NCBI RefSeq assembly: GCF_000143415.4
Contig: NW_003314302.1
Span: 1,331,329 to 1,395,328, forward strand
Direction of reading: 5' to 3'
Length of the DNA stretch: 64,000 nt
Source: Selaginella moellendorffii
Lineage: Eukaryota; Streptophyta; Lycopodiopsida; Selaginellales; Selaginellaceae
Each line of letters starts with the position of its first letter. Positions within the stretch are counted from its first letter, which is position 1. Below the pieces are notes generated by a model that was given only the letters and a program-made list of their open reading frames with translations, did no database searches and had not been told where the DNA came from. This document shows, in pieces, positions 12,184 through 26,270 of this stretch. Made by a program: the position numbers and the translations under genes.

Positions 12184-15100
12184 CGTATTCTATCGATCTT
12201 TTCTCGTTCCTCAGCGACCCTCTATATTCAGTCGAAATATATCCATTGTCCTCAGCTGCCAGTCCAGCGTCAAACTTTCAAATCTTACTGCAAATTGTGG
12301 GTTTGAGGCTTTCAATGTTTCGTGGATTGCCCAGTTCCCCCGCTGATCTTTTTGCAAGTCAATTTGATGATCTTCTAGCTAGAAACTCGCTGTCAGATTG
12401 ACTAAGGTTTAGATTTATCGTTTTTCTATGGGAAAAGAAAAAGGGAAACGCAAATAACAAAGCACTGTAATAAATGGCGTGATGTGATGGAAGTGGCCAA
12501 TCATGATCAAGTGAGGCTGTAGCATGTGTGTGACAGTGGGAAGAGAAAGCGAAACGTTTTCCTGGGCGGGAGTTCTCAAGAAAGAGATAGCACAGTTCTT
12601 CAAGCACTTAGCAGTGGAACTTTCTACTGGTTTGTTGGGAAGGATTACCACATTTGCATTGTGGTAGCAAAGCATGGTGAGGATCATCACCGCCAGCTCA
12701 GGTGAGAGGACTGTTGGGCTTTCTCCGTCAAGTTCTTAAGCTAACTCATGATGGATATAATTCAGTTGGCAAAACTATTAATGACATAGAGGGCGATGTT
12801 TTTTTTGGGAGGGGGAATTTTCAGGTGGGGCCCCTAAACACATAAAAATAATCTCTAAAAATATCCAAGAATCTCTCTACAGCTAGATTTTTCTTGTCTT
12901 TTATAGGTAATAATGCATTGGGATAATTTATTTTGGGGGAAGGGGGGACCTAGGCCCCTCCCCCCAAAATTCCAATGCCATGGTCCCCCCTTCCCCCAAA
13001 TTCCAATGCCATGTCACTGATAGGGTGCATGAAACAAAAGACCCCACTCTTAGGGAAAATTCATTATAGATTGTGTGCAGTGAGGTAATGCAAGCAACCA
13101 TTCTCACTTTTCAGCTGAGACATTGACTTTAAAAGGATCTGTGACAATTTCAAGTTCAGTATTAGGAGCATTTTGTATTTATCATTTGTATTCATATGAT
13201 TGTTTGATCAGCCTTTTACTTTTTGTTTTGCATGAATCCTAAATTTATTGGTTTAGAACTTTTGACCTTTTTAGTTTGCTTGAGGCATATAATTTTTTAT
13301 TTTTTTCAAAGAGCTGAAACATTTACAGGTTTAATGATTTTTACAATCCATTGATTTTTCCCATGATGACTTGGATGCTAGATCTATGTGATTATTTGGT
13401 ATTCAAGTTTGAAAATTGTGGCATGCAAGGGTCTAATTTAGAACTGAGACTGTTTAAAGGTTTTCTTCATGCCCATTTAGACATGATTGCAATCCAAAGG
13501 CCACTTTCCTATACTTAGTTGGGTATGTAGTTCTAGGATCATAAGATTCATTCAATGAATCAAACAGTAATCATTTCTCAAATACTAGCCTCTCTAGCTC
13601 CACCTCATATGGATGGGGCATTTTAGTGGTGGAAAGTGGGGGGAGTACCCACAAAGTTTTTGGGCCATAATGTTTCAAAATGTTATTCCAAAATTCTTAA
13701 CCATATAAAAGAAAAAGAGTAGTCATCTTGCTTAGTAACTAAGGAAGGTTAGTGGGATTTAGTGGATGGGCTTCAAGCCCTAATTCAGTAATGGTATTGG
13801 TGAGCATTGCTATGGATGCTTATGTGTTTTATTATTAAGTATATTTAGCTTAGCTTTTGCTCTGTTTTGCATTAGTTTGTCAAGAACCTCTGCATATTAA
13901 GACTAATCCCTCAATATCACTACATAATAACTTATCGTATTTGCTAAATATATTAGTTCCATTTGGTGGTTATTTACAAAAAGTGTCTAAATCTACTAGT
14001 TAAACATATTTATAGAATATAAAGATTGTCTTAAATAGAATGGTGTTGCTTTTCCATCTGCAATTTAGCACCATTTTATATTTAATAAGTTTTCATGATT
14101 TTTAAGATTGGGGTGAAAGCTTAAAGTGTGTGTTCCTCAGAGGGGGTAGGTTCCAAATATATAGTAGGGATAGTGAGTAGGTTAAGCATGACCAACTAAC
14201 TTAGTTTTTGGTTGTGTACTTGTCTTTATTTTATGTTTGCCTTGGGTCTAAGTCTAAACTCCATACTATATTAGCTAGAGTACTTATATCCTCACGTTAG
14301 GCTATTGATATGGTGAAATAGTGCCAAAATCTAACTCTGTTTGGCTCCGTTTTAAATGTTGGTTTTAACATTGGGATATTAAATATTCTAGGACTATTCT
14401 AATGTCACTTCATGCTCTTGTCTCTTTACTCCCTAGGTTGTACACTTAGAAGTCATTTAATGCTCTACTATATTTCACTTCTTGGTTACATACTCAAAAG
14501 TTTGGCTCCATCCCTTTGTTTAATGGCCTAAGGCCTTGAAACTTGGGTTTCACTCCACTACCCTTGGCTTATGTGTCCAAAGGTTATAATTCCACTCTGT
14601 GGTAATCTTATAGTAAATCATAAAAACCACATGTATTACATTTTAGGTGTCTAAAGTAAGATTGGACATATGGAACATTTAAACAAAGTGCTCTGTTGGT
14701 GTGGCTTTGAGATCACCTCTAGAGACTAGCAAATTCCCTAAGTCAAAATAAAGATTTATAGAGGTTATGAGTGGGACTCTTCCAAATGGTCAAAAATATC
14801 ATTAAGTGATTAAAGTATAATGGAAAATTTAGCCATTTACAAGTGTATTGAATGGGTTGAGCAAGATATATTAACAGAACTTGGCATGACTATAGTTAAG
14901 GATTCTCTCATCGTAACTACTCCCAACATCACTTAACCAGATAAGGGATAAGTTACTTTTCAAACTCTAGATAAAACTTTAGTGCAATATCAAAAACTCA
15001 TTTAGCAATAGTAGTAGATATAAGACAAGATCCTCAAGAAGCTAAAAGTCTTACGCTTGCTAGATGTTATGCCATCCCATCCCCTCATATTTTGTTCTCA

Positions 15101-15630
15101 TTACAAAGCTCACAAACATCCAATTGAGGTGTTTAACTCTCTATCTTGAGCAACAGCCAATATACTTATAACAGCAAGTCCTATAGCAATATGGTCAAGA
15201 CTCAAGATGGTTATGAACAATTTCTACAATTATTGATAGTATGTATACAGCTATTATTAGGAATGCTAAGAGTTATACTTTGGCTACTTAAGCTTCTCAA
15301 GGCTCTATCAACATGATTGATAATCCCTTTTTCACCGAAGATTACTTGTATTCCTTGAGATAGTTATCAACACATTGCTGCCTAAGCTTCATACCATAAA
15401 TTGCATCATAGAATTTGTTAAATAAACCCCTTATTTTCTTAAATTTAATCAAGATATATAATATTTTTTCAATTAATAATATTTTATATCATATTTGCTA
15501 ATATCATCATATTATTTAAATAAATAAGTATATAAACTTTTAACTATGATTAAAACACCATTAGTAACCCATTTCATTATTACTGAGAAAGCTTCTGTAA
15601 AAGTAATTTTTGTATTAATATAAAACTTAT
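12184..15630. other. Intergenic, repeat-rich, no gene seen
   Basis: No coding frame with family features is present on either strand. AT content rises after about 13050. The only structured item I can support is the fold-back at 12931-13001. Parts near 13600-13680 (GTGGAAAGTGGGGGGAGTACCC) faintly recall the solo LTR at 45.6 kb, but I could not confirm homology. Confidence 0.4.
12931..13001. repeat. G/C-run fold-back (inverted repeat)
   Basis: The arms at 12931-12950 (TTTTGGGGGAAGGGGGGACC) and 12982-13001 are reverse complements in 19 of 20 positions, separated by 31 bp. The loop itself contains another C-run that can pair with the left arm. The tail TTCCAATGCCATG is present twice (about 12969-12981 and 13001-13013). 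It could be a small fold-back transposon remnant or simply a hairpin-prone sequence. Confidence 0.6.
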
Positions 15631-15633
15631 ATC

Positions 15634-18600
15634 TGTGAGGTTCAATATGTCTACAATGCCATATACTAATACTAATGTAGTGGGATTTTAATAACTGTTA
15701 GATTGGTTTCAATTTAAATTACTCACTCATATATAAAGCTAGGGTTTTTGGGCTAAATCTAACTTTTGCATAGTCAAGAATCTCACTTTCTTTATAGCTT
15801 TTTTAGTTTCTTCTCTTTTTCTTTTGTTCATCTTTATGGTAGAGTAGTAGCTTTAACTTTGGAGTAGTAGTTGGTGCAATTACTCAATGCTTTGTGGTTG
15901 TAATTTAACAATCAAACTCAGTTAATGATAGCATTCATGACGTATGGTACAGCTCCTATTCTTACTACCAATTTTCATGTTCGAGTAAAGTTTTTTTGTA
16001 AGAATTTTAAGGATGATATGTATTATTAGTTTGATCACTTTATGGTGATTACTACTTATCATTCTTGGGATGATACTTGGCATTTATGTGAGTTTCCCAC
16101 GTGTCTCCAAAAAGCGATATTGCAATGGTACAATGGTTTGAGTGTAGTTATTCATGTGGATTGGAGCATTCTCCTAAACATCCTTAAATGCACATTTGGA
16201 CATGTTAACAATTGTGATAATGCCTTACAATAATCACATTATTTTTATCAAAAGCTATATAAATCATTGATGCAATTTGGCATTTACTTCCAAAGCTTTT
16301 TGCTTTGTGCGAAGCATTAGAGTAGATCAAGTTGGGAATGTTATGACTAGCACTTCGTCAAAATCTTGTGGGACATGTGCATATATTTACTCTAACCACC
16401 CTTAATGTTACTCTTTGATTAACATAATATTATGAGAAATCGCCTCTTGCACTTCTTACTATAGATCCTTCAACTCCACTTGTTGTGCAAGATCGTACTA
16501 TTTCAATAGAAACTAATGCTACTACTACTTGTGTATAAAGACAAGAGTGAGGATGTGGTCATGGCTGTGATGTCCATTGTTGAGTATGTAATAAGGTTAA
16601 TTACACATATTGGCATTATTAGTGTTTAGCATCTTCAATTTCTCAAGTGGAAGCCTTGGCATCAATGTTGTTCTATTGGTATTGTTGTAAGAAACAAAGA
16701 GTTGTATGAGTAGTCAAGGGTTTTTGCATAATAAGTTAGTGACCCCTTCATACTTCTTTCAAGAGTATTATCAAGGGGTTCACTCGGCATCAATTTATTT
16801 AGTGTTTACTTTCCAAATTCGTTTTGAGAATAAAAGGCTTCATATTATTTTCTCTTTGTTGGTTGATACAAACTTGAGATTATCTTTTATTGCTCGACTT
16901 ATTATCGCATGTTGCCATCTATAGTTATATCGTGTGGTAGAACTAGTTTTCATTCTTTATGGCAATAGCCAATATATATATGTGCACGGGATGAGATGGA
17001 CTTAATTGTGCGTATGTGAATTTCGAAAGGTTGCGGGTGGTGCTAAGTTAAGCATTCTTGGTATGGATTAGTTGTAATGCAATCATACTAAATGTGACTT
17101 TGAGGCTTCTCCCTCTTATTTTATACTTCCTTATATTTTTTTCAATCCTCTCACTTTTGTTCTCTTTTATTTCTCTTCTTTTACTTTTACTTTCATCACT
17201 TTTGTTTCCTCACGACTTCCTACTGTGTTTCCATCTTGCTCCTCTATTCCCTTTCTAGATCACTCCAATGGTCTTTGTGTCATAGTAGTGGACTAACTCA
17301 AAGAGTATATTAATTTCTTTAACTTTGATATATTGTTTAGGGTTAAGATTGCAACATGTCATTTTATTCTAACTAGGGATGTTCTTCCCATCAAGGGTCT
17401 TGTTTAGCATTAGTCATCAAAGGAGATTAAAATTTTACTCACAAACATCAAGGAGATGTTAGAAAAGGGTGTTATCAAAAAGTAATGAAATCCTTGAGTA
17501 TGTGAACTTCATTTTATGACAAAACTTAATAGGAGTATTTGCTTCTGTATTGACTATCATCTATTAAATGAGATGACTTTCCTAAACATATACCCTCTTC
17601 CTCACACTACTAATGTTTTGGATCATCTAAAAAGAAGTCATTGGTTCATTAAGTTAAATTTTGCTTCTAGGTATTGGCAAGTGCTAATAGCTAAAGAAGA
17701 TGTTCCCAAGACTATTTTTCATACACTATTTGGTTGTATAAATTTGTGGTATTGCTATTCAATTTTAACAATGCTTTAGCCACATTTCAGTGTATGATGG
17801 ACAAAGTTCTTTGCGATAAGCTGAAGATGACTATTAATTTTATTAATGATGTTTTAATCCATTTGAAGGGGACATAAGAGAAGCATATCCATAATGTTCG
17901 TAAAGTGTTAGATTAGCTGGGGAAAGTTAGTTTAAAGTTAAAGCAACTAAAGCGCATGTTTAGGTATAAGGATAAAACTTATCTTGGATACCATATTTCT
18001 TATGAAGGTTTGTAAGTTAATCATAACAAACTTTTGACTATTTTAAAGTTCCTTACTCTGAAGTGTATAAATGATGTGCAATGCTTCTTAGGTAAGGTGT
18101 AATATTTCAGCCGTTTGGTTTATCATCTTTCTGATTATATTGCACTATTGCAAGTGTTATTGAAGTCATCAATGTCGTCTTTCATTTAGTCTATAAACTA
18201 TGAGTGGGCATTTACAGATCTCAAAAAATTAGTGATAACTCGTCTAATTTTAGTATATCCTAACTACATTTGACCTTTTATTTTGAACATGGATGCTTCT
18301 AATATCGATTTTAGAGGTATATTAGTGCAAGAAAGCCTGAGTGTGCCTAAGCAACACCATCCTATCACATATATCAACCATACATTACAACTAATATAGA
18401 TAAACTACTTATAAGCAGAGGGAAAGGGCCCATAAATAAAAGTGCACCTAATTTTCTAATTGGTTAAGGGTCTTAGGATACTTAGGGTTAAATGTCCTTG
18501 CGTTTGGGTGACCTCCCGGGAAGTCCAAACTCAAGATTTTACATTTGGTATTAGAAAAATCTCAAATCCAATTCTATCGATTGGCTAAAAGAATTATACC

Positions 18601-20070
18601 ATATGTTGAAATTGACATCTAGCAGGTCTAGTATGCCCTTGACCTAAGGGGTAGGGTGTCTTACGTAAAGGAGTGTTTAGTAGCAATTTAAATTTTTGAA
18701 AAGCTTCATATATATTTACATGATTCTTAGATATTACTAAAAGTTGATTATATTGTAATTACTTCATTATTGAAGTGGAGGAACTTGATTGTTCATATTA
18801 TTTGGTGGGCCCTAAATCTTTATATACATGATATCAAGGTTATTTATTACCCGAAGAGTTCTATGGCTGATGTTGATACCATTTCTTAAGCTCCTTTCCT
18901 TTCTTCACTCTTTTCTTCTATTTCTGATAAGCCTATTATTTTAGCATTAATGGGTGCTGTCAATAGTTTTTACACATGATATTTAGTGTTTATAAAGTGT
19001 AAAACAAAATTTACTATCTCTTGATGAACTTCATGAAGTTTAAAAAGTTGATTTGTGGATCTAAAGACTTAACTTGCTAGATGGAAGTTGGTGCTCTTGA
19101 TAATGCATTAGTGATTGTTGTTAAGTACTTCTTAATTGAGTGGTGTTTCAACATTTCTATCTTGACTGGATTTTCTTAGATAATAATCCCGCATTTATGG
19201 CTGAGGCATTTCACATTTTAACATCTTGATTGGGGATACACCACACTTTTATAAGTGCTTATCATTCACATACAGATGGTTTGGTGAAATAACTTGTTTA
19301 AACCTTTAAAAGGATGTCACATGTACATGAACTTTTAGTATTTGGATTGGGATGGTTATTTGCCATATTTTTTATATGCATATATTATAGAGGTACAAAG
19401 TTTTATTGGTGCTTTATTATATAAACTCCTATATAGTCATGACTTGATACTACAAATAAAATTAAGTTTACCTTTATGATTACCACGAGTTGTTGATATT
19501 CGGTCTTGGGATCAGTATTTAACAAGCATTATCCCATTTGTTCGAATGGAGTTTATTGAATATTTGGGCTATGTATAAGTGGGTCAAAAATGGCATTACA
19601 ACTCCCATCATCATCTAGGTGTAGAGTACAAAGTGGATAATTTAGTGTTAGTCTATTTTCTCAATTTTATGGTATATGGTTTATGTCAAACACTCTTTGT
19701 TCAATAGAAGGGACCATATTAGGTGTTGTAACAAGTTTTACTGCAAGTTTATGAGGTTTAATATAACATTCAACATGTTGATCCTCCAAAAATTATGCAT
19801 ATGCAACAACTAAAATGCTTCATATAAAGGAATTAGGAACAACTAACACCACTTTTGAGACCCACTAACACCTCCTAATATTCCTCCAAATCGCAGCCCA
19901 TTAGCCAAAGGCCATTACCTTGACTACCTTCTATCTTTTTGAGAGGAAGGGATGATGTGGGATTCAAGTGTATATCTATAATAAAATATATTAATATTAG
20001 AGTAGTGTTGCTTTTATGGTTTTTGGGGCTAATGGATATGTATATTTCTATATTCCACTTCCATATTCCT
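15634..20070 (+). mobile_element. Ty3/gypsy retrotransposon, family A, heavily decayed
   Basis: Pieces of every gypsy domain appear in order on the plus strand: an LTR-like start (TGTGAGG... at 15634), gag (about 16040-16240), protease surroundings (about 16790-16920), reverse transcriptase (17516-17779, with SICFCIDYHLLNEMTF and YPLPHTTNVLDHL), RNase H (about 18260-18900, interrupted), integrase (about 19140-19500) and an incomplete 3' LTR from 19955. Compared with the copy at 21.2-26.4 kb, substitutions are dominated by C-to-T and G-to-A, giving stops throughout. It is not functional. Confidence 0.8.
18422..18668 (+). mobile_element. Insertion of about 245 bp within the gypsy RNase H region, SINE-like
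   Basis: Aligning this decayed copy with the intact-order copies shows continuous RNase H sequence up to AAGCAGAG, then about 245 bp of unrelated sequence, then RNase H again at AAAGGAGTGTTTAGTAGC. The insert begins with a tRNA-like stretch (CTAATTGGTTAAGGG resembles a pol III A box; GGGTTAAATGTCC resembles a B box). That would suit a tRNA-derived SINE, but target duplications are not clear and the assignment is tentative. Confidence 0.45.
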
Positions 20071-21222
20071 TACAAGCATATATCAAAAAATTTTAAATAT
20101 TTAGTTTATATTTTCTAGTGTGGAGAGTGATGATATTATGCAAGAATATAATTATAATTACTAACTATAACATAAATTTATAAATATTTCTTTTACATAA
20201 CTAGTAATTTATGTAAGAAACATAAACTATTAGTAGGAGTGATTAAGCAAAGTTTAAGTTTTATGATTGAAATCTGAATAGTTTAAATAATAACTAAAAA
20301 CATTTAAATTATTTATATATTAATAATTTGCTGCATAGTGCATGAAACAACACTTGGTTTACTTAATAATAATATAATAATAATTATTTTTAATAATCCA
20401 GTAGATTAATAATTATAAATGTGTTTATAATTTATAAATCAAATATCAATTAAGAACAAATATTAGATGGTAAAATATCCCAAAATATATAAGCATATTT
20501 TATCACTACCATCCTAGTCCCCATACAAATTTTGCTTAAGTAAACCAGAAATAACTTGTTTAGATTGGTATACCATTATTCTTACTAAATGTGAACAATA
20601 TTTTTATTTATAATTGCTTAGATGTGAACTGAGAGAAGGCATCCATGAGTCCTAGAGAGACATCTCAAAGCTGTTCAAATCCATCAAGGATTATTTTTTT
20701 CAGTTGTGGGTATTCCATTAAAAATAATATTAATTATATTTTATTTATGTATAAATTTTATTATTACTTCATGAAGTAAGTGGTATTTAGAGAAACTGTT
20801 TAATGGATAAACTATTTAATGCCTTATAATATTATCTAGAGTATGTTTTTATGATATCATAAATTTAGTATTTAATGAACTACTAGTTTGTTTGTTTCTT
20901 TTCCTCATCCTTATTCATTTTTTCTAGATGTCATATCAAATTAAAATATGGTGTTTAATTAGTAAAAATTATTTTAAAATTGAAATAAATTGAAATACAT
21001 TTAAAAGAATTCAAAAAAATCAAATTAAATTAAATGAAATCAAATGAAGACAAACGAATTAAAACAAATTAAAATGAATTAAAATGAAAAATAGCCATTC
21101 TAGAACCCTAAAATATTGCTCAAAGTATTTCTGGGCCAATTATTTTTTTGGTTTTAATTTGTTTTAAATTTTTTGTCTTCATTTGATAGTTTGAATTCTT
21201 TTGAATTCATTTGAATTTGTTT
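20071..21222. other. AT-rich spacer with an imperfect palindrome
   Basis: No gene is present. Positions of about 20980-21105 (rich in AAATGAAATCAAATGAAGAC) and 21135-21220 (rich in GTCTTCATTTGATAG) are partly reverse complements, forming an imperfect inverted repeat centred near 21120. A related TGTCTTCATTT stretch also flanks the other side of the neighbouring gypsy element at about 26450. Confidence 0.5.
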
Positions 21223-21398
21223 TGTGAGTGCTTGGATTATGGAAAGGGAATATAGAAAATGTGTGTATCAATTAGCCCAAAAACCCTAGCTTATATACAA
21301 AAATAAGTGGTCCGGATTGAAATCAGTCCAACAATTACCAAAATCCCACTATGCTAATATTAGTATACAGCATCGTAGTCATACACTTGGCCCTCATA
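21223..21398 (-). repeat. 3' LTR of the minus-strand gypsy element
   Basis: About 176 bp. In element orientation it starts TATGAGGGCCAAGTGTA and ends CCAAGCACTCACA. It matches the 5' LTR at 26271-26438 and the LTR at 46235-46410. Confidence 0.85.
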
Positions 21399-22130
21399 TC
21401 ATCCCCTCCTCTCGAAATAATGAACACCATTAGGGTTCTCTTGTAGACGGGCCGGGATCAAAAGGAACGTCAGGAGGAGGCATTGGCAGATTTATAAGTG
21501 GTATTAACTGCTTTTGATCCCTTTATATGAAGTGTTTCAACCATTGCATATGCACAATCTTTAGAGAATTGGCCTGCTGGATGTCATGCCAAACTTCATA
21601 ATCTTGTGGTCCAACTTGTCGCAACACTCGATACAGTCCTTTCCACTGTGCAAAGAGCCCCTTAGATAAACTTTATACTGTAAGATAGGAAAAACGGACT
21701 AACACTAAATCATCTACTTTATACTCTGTAGGTGGATGATTATGGGAGTTGTAGCGCCGTTGTTGTCCCACTTGTACGTGGCCTAAGTGTTTGGCAGACT
21801 CTGCTTGGACAAGTGGAAGAATGCTCATCAAATACTAATCCCATGACTTAGCATCGGCCACTTATGGCAATCACGAAAGTAAAACCTAGCTCCGTTGGTA
21901 ATATTGGATTATGACCATATAGGAGTTTATATGGTGAAGCACTAATAAAACTTTGCACCCCTATGACATATGCATACTGAAAAGACGGCAAATAACCATC
22001 CCAATTCGAATGCTGAAACTTCACATACTTCACAATCATCCCTTTGAATGTCCGAACGAGCCATTCCACCAGACCGTCTGATTGTGGATGATAAACACTT
22101 GTGAAAGTGTGGTGTATCCCCAACTGAGAT

Positions 22131-22636
22131 GTCAAAACATGAAATGCCTCAGCTATAAATGCGGGACCATTATCTGAAAGAATCCGCTTTGGACAAGAAT
22201 GCTGAAACACCACTTGATTGAGGAGGAAGTATCCGACAGCAGTTGCGAGGCGCTAACAAGAGCACCAACTTCCACCCAACAAGTCAAGTAGTTAGAAGCA
22301 ATAATAACATATTCATTGCTAGCAGTCGACTGTGGAAAAGGTCCTATAAGATCAAACGCTACCAACTCAAACGGACGGGAAACGTCAAAACATGAAATGC
22401 CTCAGCTATAAATGCGGGACCATTATCCGAAAGAATCTGCTTTGGACAAGAATGCTGAAACACCACTTGATTGAGGAGGAAGTATCCGACAGCAGTTGCG
22501 AGGCACTAACAAGAGCACCAATTTCCACCCAACAAGTCAAGTAGTCAGAAGCAATAATAACATATTCATTGCTAGCAGTCGACTGTGGAAAAGGTCCTAT
22601 AACATCAAACGCTACCAACTCAAACGGACGGGAAAC
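22131..22636 (-). repeat. 253-bp tandem duplication inside integrase
   Basis: Unit 22131-22383 is followed immediately by 22384-22636. Both units begin GTCAAAACATGAAATGCC and end GACGGGAAAC. The copies differ at only a handful of positions, so the duplication is much younger than the LTR divergence. It doubles the segment coding for the start of the integrase core and breaks the frame. Confidence 0.93.
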
Positions 22637-25600
22637 TACAATTGACTCCAACCATCTTTGCACGAAGGGAAGTATTACGAGCTTGGCACCAAATGCAACT
22701 ACGCACATACCAAATAATATCACATTGCATCTCTAGCCAATAGAAAAACCTATGTAACTTCTCGATTACACAATGATGTCCCATATGCCTACCTAGAACA
22801 GAAGAATCATGGTAGGCATGGAGAAACCACAGAATAAAGACAAAAGGCACCACCAATTGTAAATAATCATCATGATCTGTCCCCACAAAATAAAGAAGGC
22901 CATCTTCAAGGTGATATTGAGAATATAAATGCCGGAAAGGCAAGTCATCAGCAAGTGATGCAAGATTCTCAAACCCATCTCGAAGCCTTTGAATCCACAG
23001 CTCAATCTTTTGAGCTTCGTGAATGTCATCAAGAGAAGGTAGATCTTGCTCTACGCCTTGTGGACACTGAACATCAAGTACAACAACCACCGACGGCACA
23101 GAACCCTCATCTAGAAAATCCACAAATGCTGGAACAACAAGCTCGTCAGAAACATGAGAAGAGAGTGGAGAAGGAAGAGGAACTCGAGAAAGGGCATCAG
23201 CATCAGCCATAGAACTCCCTAGGCGATAAATAACATCAAAATCATATATCTGAAGCTTCAAAGCCCATCGAGTAGTATGACCAACCAGGTTCTTCCACTT
23301 CAATAATGAAGTAACAGTAGCATAGTCACCTTCAAGTAACATTCGAGAACCATGTAGATATGCATGAAGTTTCTCGAAACCCCAGCTACTACTAAACACT
23401 CCTTCTCTGTCGTGGAGTAGTTCATCTCCATTGGTTGTAATGTATAGCTTATATACGCAATAAGATGGTGCTAACTAAGCACACACGAGCTCTCTTGTAT
23501 CAACACACATCTAAGATCAATGTCAGAAGCATCCACGCACAAAATAAAAGGTCGAGTGTAGTTAGGATATGTCAAAACTGGAGTTGTCAATAGCTCTTTG
23601 AGATCCAAGAATGCTCGCTAACAATCCGGAGACCAGATGAAAAATGACGTTGATGACTTCAGCAATCCTCGCAATAGTGCAGTGCAATCAAAAAAATGAT
23701 CCACAAAACAACTGAGATACTGCACTTTGCCCAAGAAGCGTTACATATCATTCACACACTTCGGAGTAAGGAACTTTAGAATAGCCACAAGTTTGTCAGG
23801 ATCAACGAGAAATACAGTACCCAAAATAAGTTGTGTCCTTGGACCCAAACATGCACTTTGACCACTTCAGCTTTAAACCAACGTTGCGTATCTAATCCAA
23901 CACTTTATAAACATCACAAACGTGCTCCTCCCACGTCTCCTCCGAGTTGATCAAGACATCATCAATGAAGTCAACAGTCACCTTCGGCATATCACAAAGA
24001 ACCTTGTCCATCATTTTCTGGAAAGTTATTGGAGCATTATTCAAACCAAACGGCATCACCAATAACTCATACAAACCAAATGGTGTACAAAAAGCAGTCT
24101 TAGGGATATCTTCTTCTGCCATTGGTACTTGCCAGTACCCAGAAGCAAGATCTAGCTTGGTGAACTAACGACTTCGCCCTAGATGATTTAAGAGATCAGC
24201 AATGTGAGGAAGAGGGTACATATCTCGGACTGTCACTTCGTTTAACGGATAATAGTCGATGCAGAAACGAATACTCTCATCAGGCTTCGTCACAAGATGG
24301 GGTTCACATGCCCGAGGACTTTGTGACTTCCGACATCTCCTTGACATTTGCTTGCAAAATTTTGATCTCCTTGGGTGACCAATGACGAACAAAAACCTTA
24401 ATTAGACGAACATCCCTAGTTGGAATTGGATGATGTGTGGCAATCTTGGCCCCAAATAATTGGTCAAATTCAAAGAAATCAGAATACTCATTCATGATCT
24501 GGTCAACCATTGCAACACAAAAATTGCCAAAGGGATTAGAAAAGGGAATAGCAGAACAAAACGGAAACATAGGAGGAAATAGTGGGGGAACAAAAGCAAT
24601 GGGAGTAAAGGTAGAAGTAGAGGGATGAAGAGGTATGGAAATGAGAGGAATTGATGAAACATAAGGAAGTATAAGACAGGGGGGAGAAGCCTCAAAGTCA
24701 CATTTGACATGATTGCACTACAACTAATCCATACTAAGAATGATATCAAAAGCTTGACTCGGCATCACCTGGAATGACTACAACTCAAGCTCGAGATCAC
24801 CCACATGCACAACCAGGTCCACCTCATCCCATGCACATACATGTGTACAGCTGTTGCTATAAAGAATGAAAACTAATTCCGCCGCACGACGCAAATGTAA
24901 ACGGCAATGTGTGGCAATAGGTCAAGCAATAGAAGATAAACTTGAACTTGTATCAACCAACACAGAGAGAATAATAGGAGACCTCTTGTTATAAAAACAA
25001 GATTAGAAAATAAACATTGGATGAACCGGTGCCAAGTGAACCCCTTGATGATACTCCTGAAATAAAGATGGAAGGGTCACTAACTTATTCACGCAAGGTC
25101 CCTCCGTTACTCATGTGACTCCTTGTTTCCCAGTTGCATTTTAGTGTAGACTTTCCATTGCAGTAGCACCAATGGGACGTTGCTGACGCCAAGGTCTCCA
25201 CCTAGGAAATGGAAGTCACCAATCTGGAAAACGCCGACAACGCTAATAAGTATGACCAACTTCATCACACGCCCAGCAGCGAACATCACAACCATGACCA
25301 CATCCTCGCCCTTGTCCTTGAACTCGAGCAGCAGTAGCATCAACCTCCATTGGAACATGACCATCACTTATAGAAAGTGGCACTGAAGGATGTGTAGCAA
25401 GAAGTGGAAAAGGCGACGTCTCATAATGTTGTGCTAAACGAAAAGCATCGTCAAGGGTGGCAAGAGCAAGTACATGCACAAGTCCGACAAGATCTTGATG
25501 AAGTGCTGGCCACAACATTCTGAGCTTGATCCGCTCTGACATATTTAGCTTTGCATAAAGCAAAAAACTTCGGAAACAAATGCCAAATTGCATCACTGAC

Positions 25601-26270
25601 TCAGATGGCTCTTGGCGAAGACGATGCAATTGTTGGAAGGCATCATCATAGTTGTTGGCATGTCCGAAGGCGCGTTTGAAGACGTCCAGGAGAACATTCT
25701 AATCCCCACGAGTGGCTGCGCTCAAACCATTGTACCACTGCAACGCCGTCCTTTGGAGACATGTGGGAAACTCACGCAAACGTCAAACATCATCCTAAAC
25801 ATGATATGTGGCAATCATCGTGAAGTGATTGAACCAATAGTACACATCATCCCCAGGATTCCTGTGAAAGAACTCCAGTCGAACGCAAGGATTGGCACCA
25901 AGAGCAAGAGGAGTTATACCACGTGCCATGAATGCTGCAATCAACTAAGTTTGGTTGTTCAATTGCAAGCACATAACATCAAGGAATTGTATCAATTATT
26001 GCTCCAAAGTCAAAAGAGGAGATTGCTAATCTACCATGAAGATGAACGAAAAAGAAAAAGCAAAAGAAGATAAATGACAAAAAGCTAGAAGGAAATGGTA
26101 GATCTAGACAATGCAAAAAGTTAAATCTAAACCAAAATCTTGAAAGGAAAAAACAAAAGAAAGGAAATGAAAAAAACTAAATCTAGACGATACAAAAGCT
26201 AGATTTAAACCAAAATTTTAAATCCAAGCACTCCTCAGGGACAATCAAAAGTGCCCCTCACCTCCACCAA

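Noticed and set aside
12960-13013. AATGCCATGG at 12.97 kb as an outlying palindrome copy
   Set aside because: It lacks the ATGGCRTG arm and belongs to the local G/C-run fold-back.
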